Both the position numbers and the translations under genes were made by a program. This document shows positions 17,466 through 25,046 of a stretch of 64,000 bases of DNA, piece by piece. The stretch's first letter is position 1. Each line of letters begins with the position of its first letter. The stretch is taken from assembly GCF_026642255.1 (NCBI RefSeq), contig NZ_CP113264.1, forward strand, positions 3,968,001-4,032,000. Reading direction: 5' to 3'. The stretch comes from Streptomonospora nanhaiensis. Its GTDB lineage: Bacteria > Actinomycetota > Actinomycetes > Streptosporangiales > Streptosporangiaceae. Under the pieces are notes generated by a model. That model made no database searches. It had not been told where the DNA came from and worked only from the letters and a program-made list of their open reading frames with translations.

Positions 17466-17849
17466 TTACCCAGCCCCGGTGCCGAAGGGGTTGTCGATGG
17501 CATACCGCCAGCGCCCGTCCGGTCCCCGCCGGGCGACGTCGGTGGCGGTCCCCTCGATGTGCACCGCCTGCCCGTCGCGGCCGGTGCCCTCGATGGTCCA
17601 GTCGACGATCAGCAGCGCCAGGTCTCCGCTGGTGTGGACGTGTCGCGGGTGGACGGAGACGGGAACGCCGAGCCCCTGGAGCCGGGCGTTGGCGGCGTGC
17701 GCGTCCGGTCCTGTCAGCGGCGTCCACGGGTCCAGGACCAGCACCGCCGCGTCCTCGTAGACCTGGGCCAGCGCGTCGGGGTCGCCGCTGTTGAACCGCT
17801 CGGCGAACACCGCTGGCACGTCTTCGGGCCGTTCTGCCAGTTCTCTCAT
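17466..17849 (-). CDS. SnoaL-like / SgcJ-EcaC-type NTF2-fold protein
   Basis: 127 residues, soluble. The sequence FAERFNSGDPDALAQVYEDAAVLVLDP, followed by strands ending DGRWRYAIDNPFG, is the alpha+beta barrel of NTF2-like proteins (YybH/SgcJ group). Members act as small hydrolases, isomerases or ligand-binding proteins; the Asp/His arrangement here does not settle which. It is divergent from the HxlR gene at 17913. The 63-bp gap holds the inverted elements GGTCGAC (17850-17856) and GTCGACC (17888-17894), which could be the shared operator. Confidence 0.8.
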   Translation of the reverse strand: MRELAERPEDVPAVFAERFNSGDPDALAQVYEDAAVLVLDPWTPLTGPDAHAANARLQGLGVPVSVHPRHVHTSGDLALLIVDWTIEGTGRDGQAVHIEGTATDVARRGPDGRWRYAIDNPFGTGAG

Positions 17850-17912
17850 GGTCGACGGACGTCCTTCCGGTTCGGGATCATGAATGTGTCGACCACGCTA
17901 GGAGGCGCTCTC

Positions 17913-18269
17913 GTGACTCACCCAACGGTTGGCCACCCGGGACTGCCCGAGGATCCGCGCGCGGACGTCGCGGAGCCCACGCCCACCTGCCCCGTGGAGA
18001 TCGCCCTCTCGGCCGTCCAGGGCCGTTGGACGACGCTGGTGGTGCGCGAACTGCTGCGCGGCGACCGCTCCTACAGCGAGCTCCGCGAGGCCCTGCCGAA
18101 GCTGTCGGACAAGGTGCTGTCCGACCGTCTCGCACACCTCGGCGCGGCCGGGGTGGTCGGGCGGGAACGGCGTCCGGGCTGGCCGCCGAGGGTGCGCTAC
18201 TCGCTGACGCCCCGGGGCCGCCGCCTCGGCCCGGTCCTCCAGGCACTGTGGGACTGGGGCAGACTCTAG
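17913..18269 (+). CDS. HxlR-family transcriptional regulator
   Basis: 118 residues from the GTG at 17913, which has AGGAGG 7 nt upstream; an earlier ATG lacks a ribosome site. The winged helix is typical of HxlR proteins: TCPVEIALSAVQGRWTTLVV, then LLRGDRSYSELREALPKLSDKVLSDRLAHL and a wing with RVRYSLTPRGRRL. The N-terminal Cys of the TCPVE motif is where some HxlR members sense aldehydes or quinones by modification. It probably controls itself and the divergent SnoaL-like gene. No metabolite can be assigned. Confidence 0.88.
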   Translation: MTHPTVGHPGLPEDPRADVAEPTPTCPVEIALSAVQGRWTTLVVRELLRGDRSYSELREALPKLSDKVLSDRLAHLGAAGVVGRERRPGWPPRVRYSLTPRGRRLGPVLQALWDWGRL

Positions 18270-18405
18270 GCGACGGACCCGAGGCCGCGGACCGGCCCCG
18301 CCGACCGCCCGAGTCCCCCGCCCCTCGGGCCGGTGCACCGAGGGCGCGGTCGCATGGCATCCGCTGTCCGACGCGTGCGCGCGGATCCGGGTACTCGCGT
18401 GCCGG

Positions 18406-19353
18406 TCAGTTCCTCCGGTACTCCGACGGTGTCCGTGCCGAAGCCGTGCCGTTGGCGTTCTCCGCAGTGGGAGGCCTGCCTCCCAGCCCCTCGTCGTGCG
18501 TGAGGGTCTCCAGCAGGGTCATCGCATCGGCGGACATCTGATCGCTCGGGGTGTAGACCTCCAAGCGGTGGTCGGGGCTGTCGGCCTGGAGCCAGATCTG
18601 GAACTCCATGCTCAGCTCGCCGACCAGGGGATGGCGGAAGCGCTTGGTGCCACCGACGCACTCCCCCACGCGGCCGGACGCCCAGAGGGAGGAGAACTCG
18701 GGGTCCTTCATGCTCAGCTCGCCCACGAGTTCGGCCAGACGGGTGTCATCGAGGTACTTGCCGCTGATCCGCCGCAGGTAGGCGACGTTCGTGGACGCCT
18801 CGGTCTTCCAGTCCACGTAGGAGTCCCGCACGCGCGGGTCCAGGAACAGCAGCCTCGGCATGGACGGCCGTGTCGCGGGGTCCGCGGTGCTGTCGAACGG
18901 CAGGTGCGGGGCCAGCAGGGCATGGCCCGTCCGGGTCCAGGCCAGCGCGTCGTTGCGTCGCCCCAGGAGTACGGCGGGCTGACCGGAGATGGCCTCCAGC
19001 ATCGCCAGCGCCCGGGGGTGCGGTCGCTCGGGCCTGGTCCGGGGCGCAGGACGCAGTTGCGAGGGTTTGGCCAGGTCGAGCAGGTGCTCGACCTCGGTCG
19101 GCGTCAGCTGCAGCGCCCGCGCCAGGGCGAGGAGCACCTCGGTCGAGGCGTTGCGTGCCTGCCCCTGTTCCAGTCGCGTGTAGTAGGCGACGCTGACGCC
19201 GGCCAACTGGGCGACTTCCTCACGCCGTAGCCCGGGGACCCTGCGGCGTCGGCCCCAGCTGATGACATCGGCCTGTTCGGGGTCGAGGGCAGCGCGACGG
19301 GAGCGCAGGAACTCACCCAGGTTCCCCGATGGTGTGCTCGCCGAAGGTGTCAT
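18406..19353 (-). CDS. XRE-family regulator with MmyB-like ligand-binding domain
   Basis: 315 residues from the ATG at 19351-19353. The N-terminal helix-turn-helix spans about residues 13-80 (RVPGLRREEVAQLAGVSVAYYTRLEQGQ). The rest, with LAWTRTGHALLAPH and FRHPLVGELSMEFQIW, is the PAS-like MmyB domain, known to bind fatty acids or related ligands in actinobacterial regulators. These genes usually sit divergent from a single oxidoreductase or transporter, here the DHA1-type pump at 19472. A perfect inverted repeat overlaps its own start codon, indicating autoregulation. Confidence 0.9.
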   Translation of the reverse strand: MTPSASTPSGNLGEFLRSRRAALDPEQADVISWGRRRRVPGLRREEVAQLAGVSVAYYTRLEQGQARNASTEVLLALARALQLTPTEVEHLLDLAKPSQLRPAPRTRPERPHPRALAMLEAISGQPAVLLGRRNDALAWTRTGHALLAPHLPFDSTADPATRPSMPRLLFLDPRVRDSYVDWKTEASTNVAYLRRISGKYLDDTRLAELVGELSMKDPEFSSLWASGRVGECVGGTKRFRHPLVGELSMEFQIWLQADSPDHRLEVYTPSDQMSADAMTLLETLTHDEGLGGRPPTAENANGTASARTPSEYRRN

Positions 19354-19370
19354 ACCTACCAGGGTAGGTA
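19353..19370. promoter_or_regulatory. Operator palindrome overlapping the XRE-MmyB start codon
   Basis: TACCTACC-AG-GGTAGGTA is a perfect 8-bp inverted repeat whose left arm includes the T of the start codon of the XRE gene. In the divergent direction it lies about 100 bp before the pump gene. Binding would block both transcription and initiation of the regulator's own gene. Recognition by the MmyB-type protein is inferred from position. Confidence 0.6.
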
Positions 19371-19471
19371 CTCCGGCCCGAACCAGCATGACCCTGTCAG
19401 TGGTAGGAACCCCGGGCGCACACCCAACAGGTGTCTGGCTGCCGTATCCCGGTCCGTCCAGGCTGGTGGGC

Positions 19472-20689
19472 ATGCTTTCCCACGACAACGCCTCACGCAC
19501 CCGGCTGGTGCTGCTGACCCTGGCCGCCGGCGCCTTCGGGATCGGCACCACCGAGTTCGCGATCTCCGGCCTGATGCCCGGAATCGCCACCGAATTCGGC
19601 ATCTCGGTCACCACCGCGGGCTGGGCCGCGACAGCCTACGCCCTCGGCGTCTTCCTCGGCGCCCCGGTCCTGGTCCTGGTCGGGCAGCGGTTCGAGAAGA
19701 AGAGATTCCTGCTCGTCCTCATGGGCCTGTTCGTGGTCGGGAACCTGCTGACCGCCTTCGCCCCGTCCTTCGCGCTGACCCTCCTGGGCAGAGTGGTCTC
19801 CTCACTGACCCATGCGGCCTTCATCGGCATCGGCTCGATCATCGCCTCGCGCGCGGTTCCCGAGCACAAGAAGACCAGCGCGATCGCGTTCATGTTCTCC
19901 GGTCTGACCCTGGCCACGCTCATCGGCACCCCGATCGCCACCTGGGTCTCCACGGAGTTCTCCTGGCGGACCTCGTTCCTGGGCATCTCGGCGATCGGCC
20001 TGATCGTCCTGGTCGGCATCCTCGCCTGCATCCCGGCGAGCAGGACCGATGAGTCGTTCGACTTCGCCGCCGAGGTCCGCGCCTTCGTCAACCCACAACT
20101 GCTGCTCGCGATGCTGATCACCGTCCTCGGACCGGCGGGGTTCTTCACCTCCATCACCTACATCGCCCCCATCACCATGAACGCGACCGGCACCCCGGAG
20201 AGCTGGATCACGGCCTACATGCTCGTCTTCGGGCTCGGGCTGTTCATCGGCAACATCCTGGGAGGACGGCTGGCCGACAAGAACCTCATGGGTCTGCTGC
20301 TGGGAAGCCTTGCCCTGCTCACGGTCACGCTGCTCGTGTTCTGGCTCACCGCGGACAACGTCGTGGTCACGTTCGCCGCGGTGTTCCTCATGGCCGCCGC
20401 GGGCTTCGCCACCGTCTCCCCGATCCAACGCCTGGTGATGGAACGGGCCGAACGCGCCGGCGCCCCCAACCTCGCCTCCTCGATGAACATCGGCATGTTC
20501 AACCTCGGCAACGCCATCGGGGCCTGGTTGGGCGGCTACGTCATCAGCACGGGACTCGGCGACAGCAGCCCCAACCTCGCCGGCGGACTGCTCGCCGCCG
20601 GTGCGCTCGTGGTCGGCGTCATCATCTGGCTGCAGTCCAAGAAGTCCACCACCGGCCGGCGGCCTGCCGGGCTGGCCCAGGTGGGGTGA
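19472..20689 (+). CDS. MFS transporter, DHA1 family (AraJ/YdhP-like efflux)
   Basis: 405 residues, 12 predicted membrane helices. The start MLSHDNASRTRLVLLTLAAGAFGIGTTEFAISGL contains the GTTEF motif typical of AraJ/CmlA-related sugar- or chloramphenicol-efflux proteins. Later parts include the RAVPEHKKTSAIAFMFSG loop and PFAM MFS_1-type repeats. The ATG at 19472 is preceded by GGTGGG at short spacing. It is divergent from the MmyB-type regulator and ends in a strong terminator, so it forms a single-gene transcript. Substrate unknown, likely a small antibiotic or metabolite. Confidence 0.9.
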   Translation: MLSHDNASRTRLVLLTLAAGAFGIGTTEFAISGLMPGIATEFGISVTTAGWAATAYALGVFLGAPVLVLVGQRFEKKRFLLVLMGLFVVGNLLTAFAPSFALTLLGRVVSSLTHAAFIGIGSIIASRAVPEHKKTSAIAFMFSGLTLATLIGTPIATWVSTEFSWRTSFLGISAIGLIVLVGILACIPASRTDESFDFAAEVRAFVNPQLLLAMLITVLGPAGFFTSITYIAPITMNATGTPESWITAYMLVFGLGLFIGNILGGRLADKNLMGLLLGSLALLTVTLLVFWLTADNVVVTFAAVFLMAAAGFATVSPIQRLVMERAERAGAPNLASSMNIGMFNLGNAIGAWLGGYVISTGLGDSSPNLAGGLLAAGALVVGVIIWLQSKKSTTGRRPAGLAQVG

Positions 20690-20720
20690 CCCCGAGAGGC
20701 AGGGCTCCGGCTCTCACAGG

Positions 20721-20757
20721 AGAACCGCACCCCGTAACCGGACGGGGTGCGGTTCTT
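20721..20757 (+). terminator. Strong intrinsic terminator
   Basis: A perfect 15-bp stem (AGAACCGCACCCCGT at 20721-20735, complement at 20742-20756) with a 6-nt loop. It follows the pump gene by about 30 bp and also lies just beyond the leftward DUF397 gene, so it can serve both convergent transcripts. Confidence 0.8.
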
Positions 20758-20779
20758 CGCGTGCAGGATGTGGGGGGTG

Positions 20780-20956
20780 TTACCGGCAGCGCACCGCGTT
20801 CACCAGCGCGGTCCACTCAGGAGCAGGGACGTCGAGATGCCCCAGCTCTCGGTTCTGGGTGTCGCGGACACCGGTGACCAGGCCCTCCGCAACCTCGACG
20901 CAGTGGCCCTGCTGGCCGCTGTAGCTGGATTTGTGCCACACTCCATCGTCAGTCAT
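20780..20956 (-). CDS. DUF397-family small protein
   Basis: 58 residues, found by reading the strand directly. It starts MTDDGVWHKSSYSGQQGHCVEVA, the DUF397 hallmark (W-x-KSSYSG...CVEVA), then GVRDTQNRELGHLDVP and WTALVNAVR. DUF397 proteins in actinomycetes are encoded next to XRE-DUF5753 regulators and are thought to act with them, sometimes as antagonists controlling development or antibiotic production; their biochemistry is unclear. The start overlaps the end of the upstream XRE gene by 8 bases, so the two are translationally coupled. Confidence 0.9.
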   Translation of the reverse strand: MTDDGVWHKSSYSGQQGHCVEVAEGLVTGVRDTQNRELGHLDVPAPEWTALVNAVRCR

Positions 20957-21770
20957 CGAGATGCCCTCTTCTCACTTCAATGAACCGCACAGTCTCTTCG
21001 TGCGGGAGCGCCTGCGAGCGCAGCGCACCAAACTTCCTCTGGGAGTTTGCCACGGTCTGTGCATCAACGATCACGTGCCCCGCGCCCGGCACTTCAGCGT
21101 AAACCAGGCTCTCGGCCTCACTCATCTCGAGTACGACGAACGATCCATCCATGGCCGAGTGTGCTCCGCGGGCAGTCGGAACGCACTGGATCTGAACGAA
21201 CGGGTCTTTAGCCAGGCGCAAGAGGTGATCAAGCTGTTCCTTCATCACCTCTGAGCCGCCGACGTCCCGTCGAAAAGCAATCTCTTCCACGATAAAAACG
21301 CACATCGGAGGAGGTTCTCGCTTGAAGACTGCCTGCCGCTCCAACCTGCCGTTTCTGATCCGGTCAGCTTCAGTCACCCCCAAGGGGGGCCAGGCAGCAT
21401 CAAGCAGTGCTGACATGTAGTTTTTCGTCTGGGTGAGGCCAGGGAGCGCCTGTACCTGAAATTCATAGATGGCCTGGGCTTTCATCTCCAGCTCAGCAAA
21501 CTCCGCCATCCATCGGGGGAACGACGAACGAGCGCCCGGCCAAAGCATGTGTAGCGACCCGGAGGCACCCAGAGCCTTGTCGGCAGCCTCAGCAAACGTG
21601 CGAGCGGGACGTCGCTCACCTCGCTCGATTGCTCCGATCTGGGCCCCTGACGTGCTTGTTCGCCTCCCCAGCTCCGATTGAGACAAATCAGCCATTAGCC
21701 GCAATCGTTTCAACTCGTTCCGGAACTGATCCACTGCGGCTTGACTCACGGGGTTATGAGCCTTAGTCAT
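20949..21770 (-). CDS. XRE-family regulator with DUF5753 domain
   Basis: 273 residues from the ATG at 21768-21770. The N-terminal HTH reads LKRLRLMADLSQSELGRRTSTSGAQIGAIERGERRP (about residues 20-60). The C-terminal DUF5753 domain begins near PRWMAEFAELEMKA and includes YEFQVQALPGLTQTKNYMSALL, the conserved PGLLQT-like segment. Base composition and codon use are distinctly less G+C-biased than in neighbours, which suggests either recent transfer or an immigrant cassette. It overlaps the DUF397 gene. Such pairs are frequent in Streptomyces and relatives, often beside an anti-sigma-like ATPase as here at 22033. Confidence 0.92.
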   Translation of the reverse strand: MTKAHNPVSQAAVDQFRNELKRLRLMADLSQSELGRRTSTSGAQIGAIERGERRPARTFAEAADKALGASGSLHMLWPGARSSFPRWMAEFAELEMKAQAIYEFQVQALPGLTQTKNYMSALLDAAWPPLGVTEADRIRNGRLERQAVFKREPPPMCVFIVEEIAFRRDVGGSEVMKEQLDHLLRLAKDPFVQIQCVPTARGAHSAMDGSFVVLEMSEAESLVYAEVPGAGHVIVDAQTVANSQRKFGALRSQALPHEETVRFIEVRRGHLDD

Positions 21771-21950
21771 GACTCCAGTTAAACACACATCACTACAGTT
21801 CACAGACTTCCTGCATACACGCACCCCAGTTTCCACACCTCGCTAGACGGCATTCGCCCAGGCCAGCAGTCTGTTCTTGGGAAACAGTCAGTCGCTACCT
21901 GAGCCCACCACAGCTCGCCCCTAACCACGAGCGGGCGACCATCTTGGGCA

Positions 21951-21994
21951 CAAAAAAGCTCCGGTGGCCGAAGTCAAAGGCGGCCACCGGAGCT
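21951..21994 (-). terminator. Leftward-facing intrinsic terminator upstream of the ATPase gene
   Basis: A perfect 14-bp stem (AGCTCCGGTGGCCG at 21957-21970, complement at 21981-21994) with a 10-nt loop is preceded on the + strand by six A residues, so a leftward RNA would end in the stem plus U6. No leftward gene ends here; it would stop antisense transcripts entering the XRE promoter from the right. Confidence 0.7.
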
Positions 21995-21999
21995 AGTGC

Positions 22000-22028
22000 C
22001 TCACCTGTCCACTAAGACACGAGGTGAG
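22000..22028 (+). promoter_or_regulatory. Hairpin that can mask the ribosome site of the ATPase gene
   Basis: CTCACCT (22000-22006) is the exact complement of AGGTGAG (22022-22028), which is the Shine-Dalgarno of the gene starting at 22033. Pairing across the 15-nt loop would hide the ribosome site. The element directly follows the long hairpin at 21957-21994. Confidence 0.45.
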
Positions 22029-22032
22029 TTAA

Positions 22033-22482
22033 ATGCAGCCTACCGCCCCTCCCCCCGCACTTCCACGCCGCCTGTGCGGAACCCCCACAACATCGGGCAT
22101 CCTCATCGGCCCCCACCCCAGCCACGTCAAGGCCGCCCGCCAATGGGCCGCCCACGCCACCCGCTCCCGCCCCGGCCTGACCGACCCCCTCACCCTCACG
22201 GTGTCCGAGCTGACCGCCAACGCCCTGCGCCACACCGCCTCCGGCCTGCCCGGCGGCACCGTGCGCATCGAGATCCACCGCACCCGCCGCCACCTCGAAC
22301 TCCACGTCACCGACAACGGCCCCACACCCGGAACCGCCCCCACACTCCCCGCCGTCCCCGACCCCGAACCCCTGCGCGTCGGCGGCAACGGCCTACGGCT
22401 GGTCGAGGCCGTGTGCGCCTACTGGGACTGGACCCAGGCCCCCTGCGGAGCGATCACCGTCCGCGCCGTCTTCGGCTGCTGA
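22033..22482 (+). CDS. Anti-sigma-factor-type ATP-binding protein (GHKL/HATPase_c)
   Basis: 149 residues, soluble. The Bergerat-fold boxes are present: N box SELTANALRHTA near residue 58, G1 box VTDNGP near 97, and G2 box GGNGLRLVEAV near 118. In actinomycetes these RsbW/SpoIIAB-like proteins bind ATP and can hold sigma factors or phosphorylate antagonist proteins; orphan members near XRE-DUF397 genes are common and mostly uncharacterised. AGGTGAG 4 nt before the ATG is the ribosome site and can be sequestered in a hairpin. Followed by two strong hairpins and a BldC-like gene. Confidence 0.88.
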   Translation: MQPTAPPPALPRRLCGTPTTSGILIGPHPSHVKAARQWAAHATRSRPGLTDPLTLTVSELTANALRHTASGLPGGTVRIEIHRTRRHLELHVTDNGPTPGTAPTLPAVPDPEPLRVGGNGLRLVEAVCAYWDWTQAPCGAITVRAVFGC

Positions 22483-22519
22483 ACCACTCCCCCGCCCGGT
22501 GGCACACCACCACCGGGCC

Positions 22520-22603
22520 GCGGGGCCGCCGCCAAAAAAGGGGAGCCGGCGGCCCCGCCCCACCCGCTCGGGGCCGGACGACCTTCCCCGGTCCGGCCCC
22601 GAG
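22520..22603. terminator. Two back-to-back perfect hairpins
   Basis: First hairpin: 12-bp arms 22520-22531 and 22547-22558, whose loop includes AAAAAA. Second: 13-bp arms 22567-22579 and 22591-22603 with an 11-nt loop. They separate the ATPase gene from the BldC-like gene on the same strand and may terminate, attenuate or stabilise the RNA. Neither has a T-tract on the + strand. Confidence 0.5.
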
Positions 22604-22676
22604 CCCGCTCCACAGGCCACCGGCCGCCCACAACCCACAACCCACAACCGCCGATCGACACCGACGGAGAACCACC

Positions 22677-23024
22677 GTGCCCACCGCACCCCTGCCCGAC
22701 CTGCTCGAGAGCGCCGAGGCCCTGCTCACCCCCGCAGAGGTCGCCCGCCTCTTCCGCGTGGACCCCAAGACCGTCGCCCGCTGGGAAAAAGACGGCCGCC
22801 TCGCCTCGGTCAAAACCCTCGGCGGACACCGCCGCTACCCCCGCACCCAGCTCCACACCCTGCTCGACACACGACCCGACCACGCAACCCTCATCCGCAC
22901 CCTCCAAGAAGCCCGCGACCTGGCCACCGACACCGGAGCCCCCACCACCGCCGCACACATCGACGACCTCATCACCACCCTGCACACACAGGACGAGAAG
23001 CTTCGGCGAACACCCGGCACATGA
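22677..23024 (+). CDS. BldC-like MerR-type helix-turn-helix protein
   Basis: 115 residues, GTG start with CGGAGA upstream. The DNA-binding part LLTPAEVARLFRVDPKTVARWEKDGRLASVKTLGGHRRY is almost the BldC/MerR-like consensus, with the winged GGHRRY. BldC is a short developmental repressor that lacks a dimerisation helix and binds direct repeats cooperatively. This protein has an extra ~45-residue C-terminal helical extension (HATLIRTLQEARDLATDTG; THIDDLITTL-like), so it is a paralogue rather than BldC itself. Likely a DNA-binding regulator working with the neighbouring XRE-DUF397/ATPase set. Confidence 0.85.
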   Translation: MPTAPLPDLLESAEALLTPAEVARLFRVDPKTVARWEKDGRLASVKTLGGHRRYPRTQLHTLLDTRPDHATLIRTLQEARDLATDTGAPTTAAHIDDLITTLHTQDEKLRRTPGT

Positions 23025-23044
23025 TGGAGTCCGACTCATCAGCC

Positions 23045-23085
23045 CCGGACCGAAGCCGGGAAGCGTCTTCCCGGCTTCGGTCCGG
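23045..23085. terminator. Very strong bidirectional terminator
   Basis: A perfect 19-bp stem (23045-23063 with 23067-23085) and a 3-nt loop CGT. It lies between the converging BldC-like gene (ends 23024) and cold-shock gene (ends 23109), and can serve both. Confidence 0.8.
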
Positions 23086-23108
23086 CGCGCAAGACCGCCC
23101 CCGGTCCC

Positions 23109-23327
23109 CTACTCCGCTTCCACGCGAACCTTGTCGGCCTGCATCCCCTTCTGCCCCTGAACGGCCTCGAAGCTGACCTTCTGCCCGTCGTTAAGGGTCT
23201 TGAATCCGCTGCTCTCGATCGCCCTGAAGTGCACGAACAGATCGGGGTCTCCGGAATCCGGCGTGACGAAGCCGTACCCCTTCTCCTCGCTGAACCACTT
23301 CACAGTGCCAGTCTGGCGCTCACTCAT
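23109..23327 (-). CDS. Cold-shock protein (CspA family)
   Basis: 72 residues, a complete cold-shock domain. RNP1 is [11 protein letters not shown]2 is DLFVHF, and the N-terminal [13 protein letters not shown] is standard. GGGAGA is placed well before the ATG. These small OB-fold proteins bind single-stranded RNA and DNA and act as RNA chaperones or antiterminators; most actinomycete paralogues are constitutive rather than cold-induced. It is transcribed alone, with the strong bidirectional hairpin at its end. About 300 bp to its right contain no further gene. Confidence 0.97.
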   Translation of the reverse strand: MSERQTGTVKWFSEEKGYGFVTPDSGDPDLFVHFRAIESSGFKTLNDGQKVSFEAVQGQKGMQADKVRVEAE

Positions 23328-23636
23328 GTGCTCTCCCGTTCAGTGACATCCGGTCATCATCAGATGACCCATGGGGATCATGGCACGTGAGGACCTTCAG
23401 GGACGGCAGGTCAGGATTTCGGTGGCAGCGCTCTCCGCGACGTGGATGACTGCGCCCGTCGAAGCGGCATCCCGGACCGAAGACGAGGGGGATGTACTCG
23501 GGGAGTCGAGCAGGACAGGTTCACACGGGCGGCCTCCTCCCGCCGGACTTGCGGGCCGTCGACCGCTCGGAGCCGGTGACCGGCCCCGAGCGGGCCTCGT
23601 GGTGACCGCACGCGACGCCCTGGAGAGGCCGTCCTG
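23328..23636. other. Promoter region of the cold-shock gene; no gene seen
   Basis: About 310 bp. No frame on either strand shows both coding bias and a recognisable product. The part nearest 23340-23390 is AT-richer, as expected for the cold-shock promoter and long leader. Confidence 0.4.
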
Positions 23637-24494
23637 TCAGGAGCATTCATGTTCGTTCAGGCAGAACGAGTTGGCGGCCTCCTTGCAGTGCTCCTTGGTG
23701 GTCCGCCACTCTTCGAACGGTCCTTCGGCCGATACCGCGTAGATTCCACCGCCCTCACCAAAGAAGGTACGCACGTACACGTCCTGGTGCCCGAATGTGT
23801 CGTGGTCGTAGGCGTAGTTCAACTCCATGACCGACGGATCCTCTTCCAGCACCGCCGCCCCGTTGTAGTCGTCGTAACCAGACTGCCCGTAGGTGGCTTC
23901 CAACTCAGACTCCAGGGCGTTCATGGCCCGCCATGGAGAGAGGTATTCGCCCTGGAAGTCGATGATCTTGATGAAGTGGCTCCGATCGTCCGGATGGTAG
24001 AAGAACTCTTCCGACGCTCCCCCGCCCTCGTACTGCCACCCTTCCGGTATGTGGAGCCCGAACCAGCCAGAATCCGTGCTGAGCTCATATCCGTCGAGCG
24101 CCTGGGACTCTACGTCCTCTTCGGCGAACGGGTCCTCGGCCTCGGGGGGTTCCGGGCTCTCCGCGTCGTCACAGGTTTCACTGTTCCCTCCGTCCGCACA
24201 CCCGTCCTCGGCGGGTTCTTCGGACGGCTCCTCAGCGGTGGACTCCGCCGCACTGGCCTCGTCCTTGGCGGGAGCACTCTGCTGTCCGGAGTCGCTGCCC
24301 CCGGTGGAGGGGGGCCTGCTGATACCGACCGCCGCCGCCACCGCCACCACGATGAGCAGGACGACCAGGGGCACCAACATCAGGGTCGGTATGTTCAGCT
24401 GCCTCGGTGTCTCGCCTCCAGCGGATTCCGGACGGGTTCCTCCGACCCAACTCTGCTGGTCGGCGTCCCAGCGCGCGTTCGTGGAATCGGGCAC
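23637..24494 (-). CDS. Single-pass membrane protein with acidic linker and extracytoplasmic domain (operon gene 3)
   Basis: 285 residues, GTG start with GAGGGG upstream. A short cytoplasmic part with WDADQQSWVGG is followed by one membrane helix at about 37-58, then a long Glu/Ser/Ala-rich linker (60-135), and a globular domain to the end (GWFGLHIPEGWQYEGG; YVRTFFGEGGGIYAVS; last cysteines in HCKEAANSFCLNEHEC). The globular part resembles PsbP/lipoprotein-like lipid- or ligand-binding folds, but I do not recognise a named family. It lies 9 bp after gene 2 and is the third gene of an operon with the two IGG-motif proteins. Probably faces the outside and reports or stabilises the complex. Confidence 0.6.
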   Translation of the reverse strand: MPDSTNARWDADQQSWVGGTRPESAGGETPRQLNIPTLMLVPLVVLLIVVAVAAAVGISRPPSTGGSDSGQQSAPAKDEASAAESTAEEPSEEPAEDGCADGGNSETCDDAESPEPPEAEDPFAEEDVESQALDGYELSTDSGWFGLHIPEGWQYEGGGASEEFFYHPDDRSHFIKIIDFQGEYLSPWRAMNALESELEATYGQSGYDDYNGAAVLEEDPSVMELNYAYDHDTFGHQDVYVRTFFGEGGGIYAVSAEGPFEEWRTTKEHCKEAANSFCLNEHECS

Positions 24495-24503
24495 GGTCCC
24501 CCC

Positions 24504-25046
24504 TCAGCCGGTGAGCTGTCGCACCGTCTCGGCCAGGGCGGTGGCCGAGGTCAGCGCGCCCAGCGCGGTGTTCGCCTGCTCCAGCCGCTCCCACAACCGG
24601 CGCAACAGGCCCGGTGCGGCGGTGCCGGTCTGTGCGATCTCCTCCTCCGTCTGGACCAGCTCGGCCTCCACCTCGGCGACCCCCTCCGCGTCGGCGAACA
24701 GGGGGAGCTGCTGACGCAGCAGGCGGACCTGCTCCAACAGCTCCCGGTACCGCTCGTCCTGCACGGCGTCGGAGGACGCCTCGAAGCGCGCCGTGCCGTG
24801 GTCCCCGGTAGAGATCGCCACCCCCCGGGCGTCACCACCGATGGCGACGGATCCCGGGGCGCGCTTCCCGACCGCTCCCCGGGGGAGTGCGACCGGAGTG
24901 GAGGGGCGTGGCTCCTCTCGGCGATCGGAATCCGTTGGCGCAGAAACCTCGGCGGAGCCGCCCGTGCCGGTGGAGACCGCTCCGCCGTGCAGCGAGCCGC
25001 CGATGGAGACAGAGCCCTCAGCAGGTGCGGTGTCGTCGTGGGTCAT
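24504..25046 (-). CDS. Unrecognised protein with two N-terminal IGG repeats and a helical domain (operon gene 2)
   Basis: 180 residues; GAGGAAG lies 7 nt before the ATG, which overlaps the stop of gene 1 as ATGA. The N-terminal half has two copies of a glycine-rich motif: GSVSIGGSLHGGAVSTG (11-27) and GSVAIGGDARGVAISTG (65-81), each followed by a short strand. The C-terminal half (95-180) is a helical bundle rich in Leu, Glu and Arg (RYRELLEQVRLLRQQLPLF; RRLWERLEQANTALGAL). There is no membrane segment. The same IGG motif ends the gene 1 protein. The layout of a soluble helical domain joined to repeats shared with a membrane partner recalls bacterial signalling-amyloid (RHIM-like) systems; this is my inference. 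No function is known to me. Confidence 0.6.
   Translation of the reverse strand: MTHDDTAPAEGSVSIGGSLHGGAVSTGTGGSAEVSAPTDSDRREEPRPSTPVALPRGAVGKRAPGSVAIGGDARGVAISTGDHGTARFEASSDAVQDERYRELLEQVRLLRQQLPLFADAEGVAEVEAELVQTEEEIAQTGTAAPGLLRRLWERLEQANTALGALTSATALAETVRQLTG

Noticed and set aside
23371-23742. A 123-codon + strand frame near the cold-shock promoter
   Set aside because: Composition does not follow the coding bias, and it runs antisense into the membrane-protein gene.
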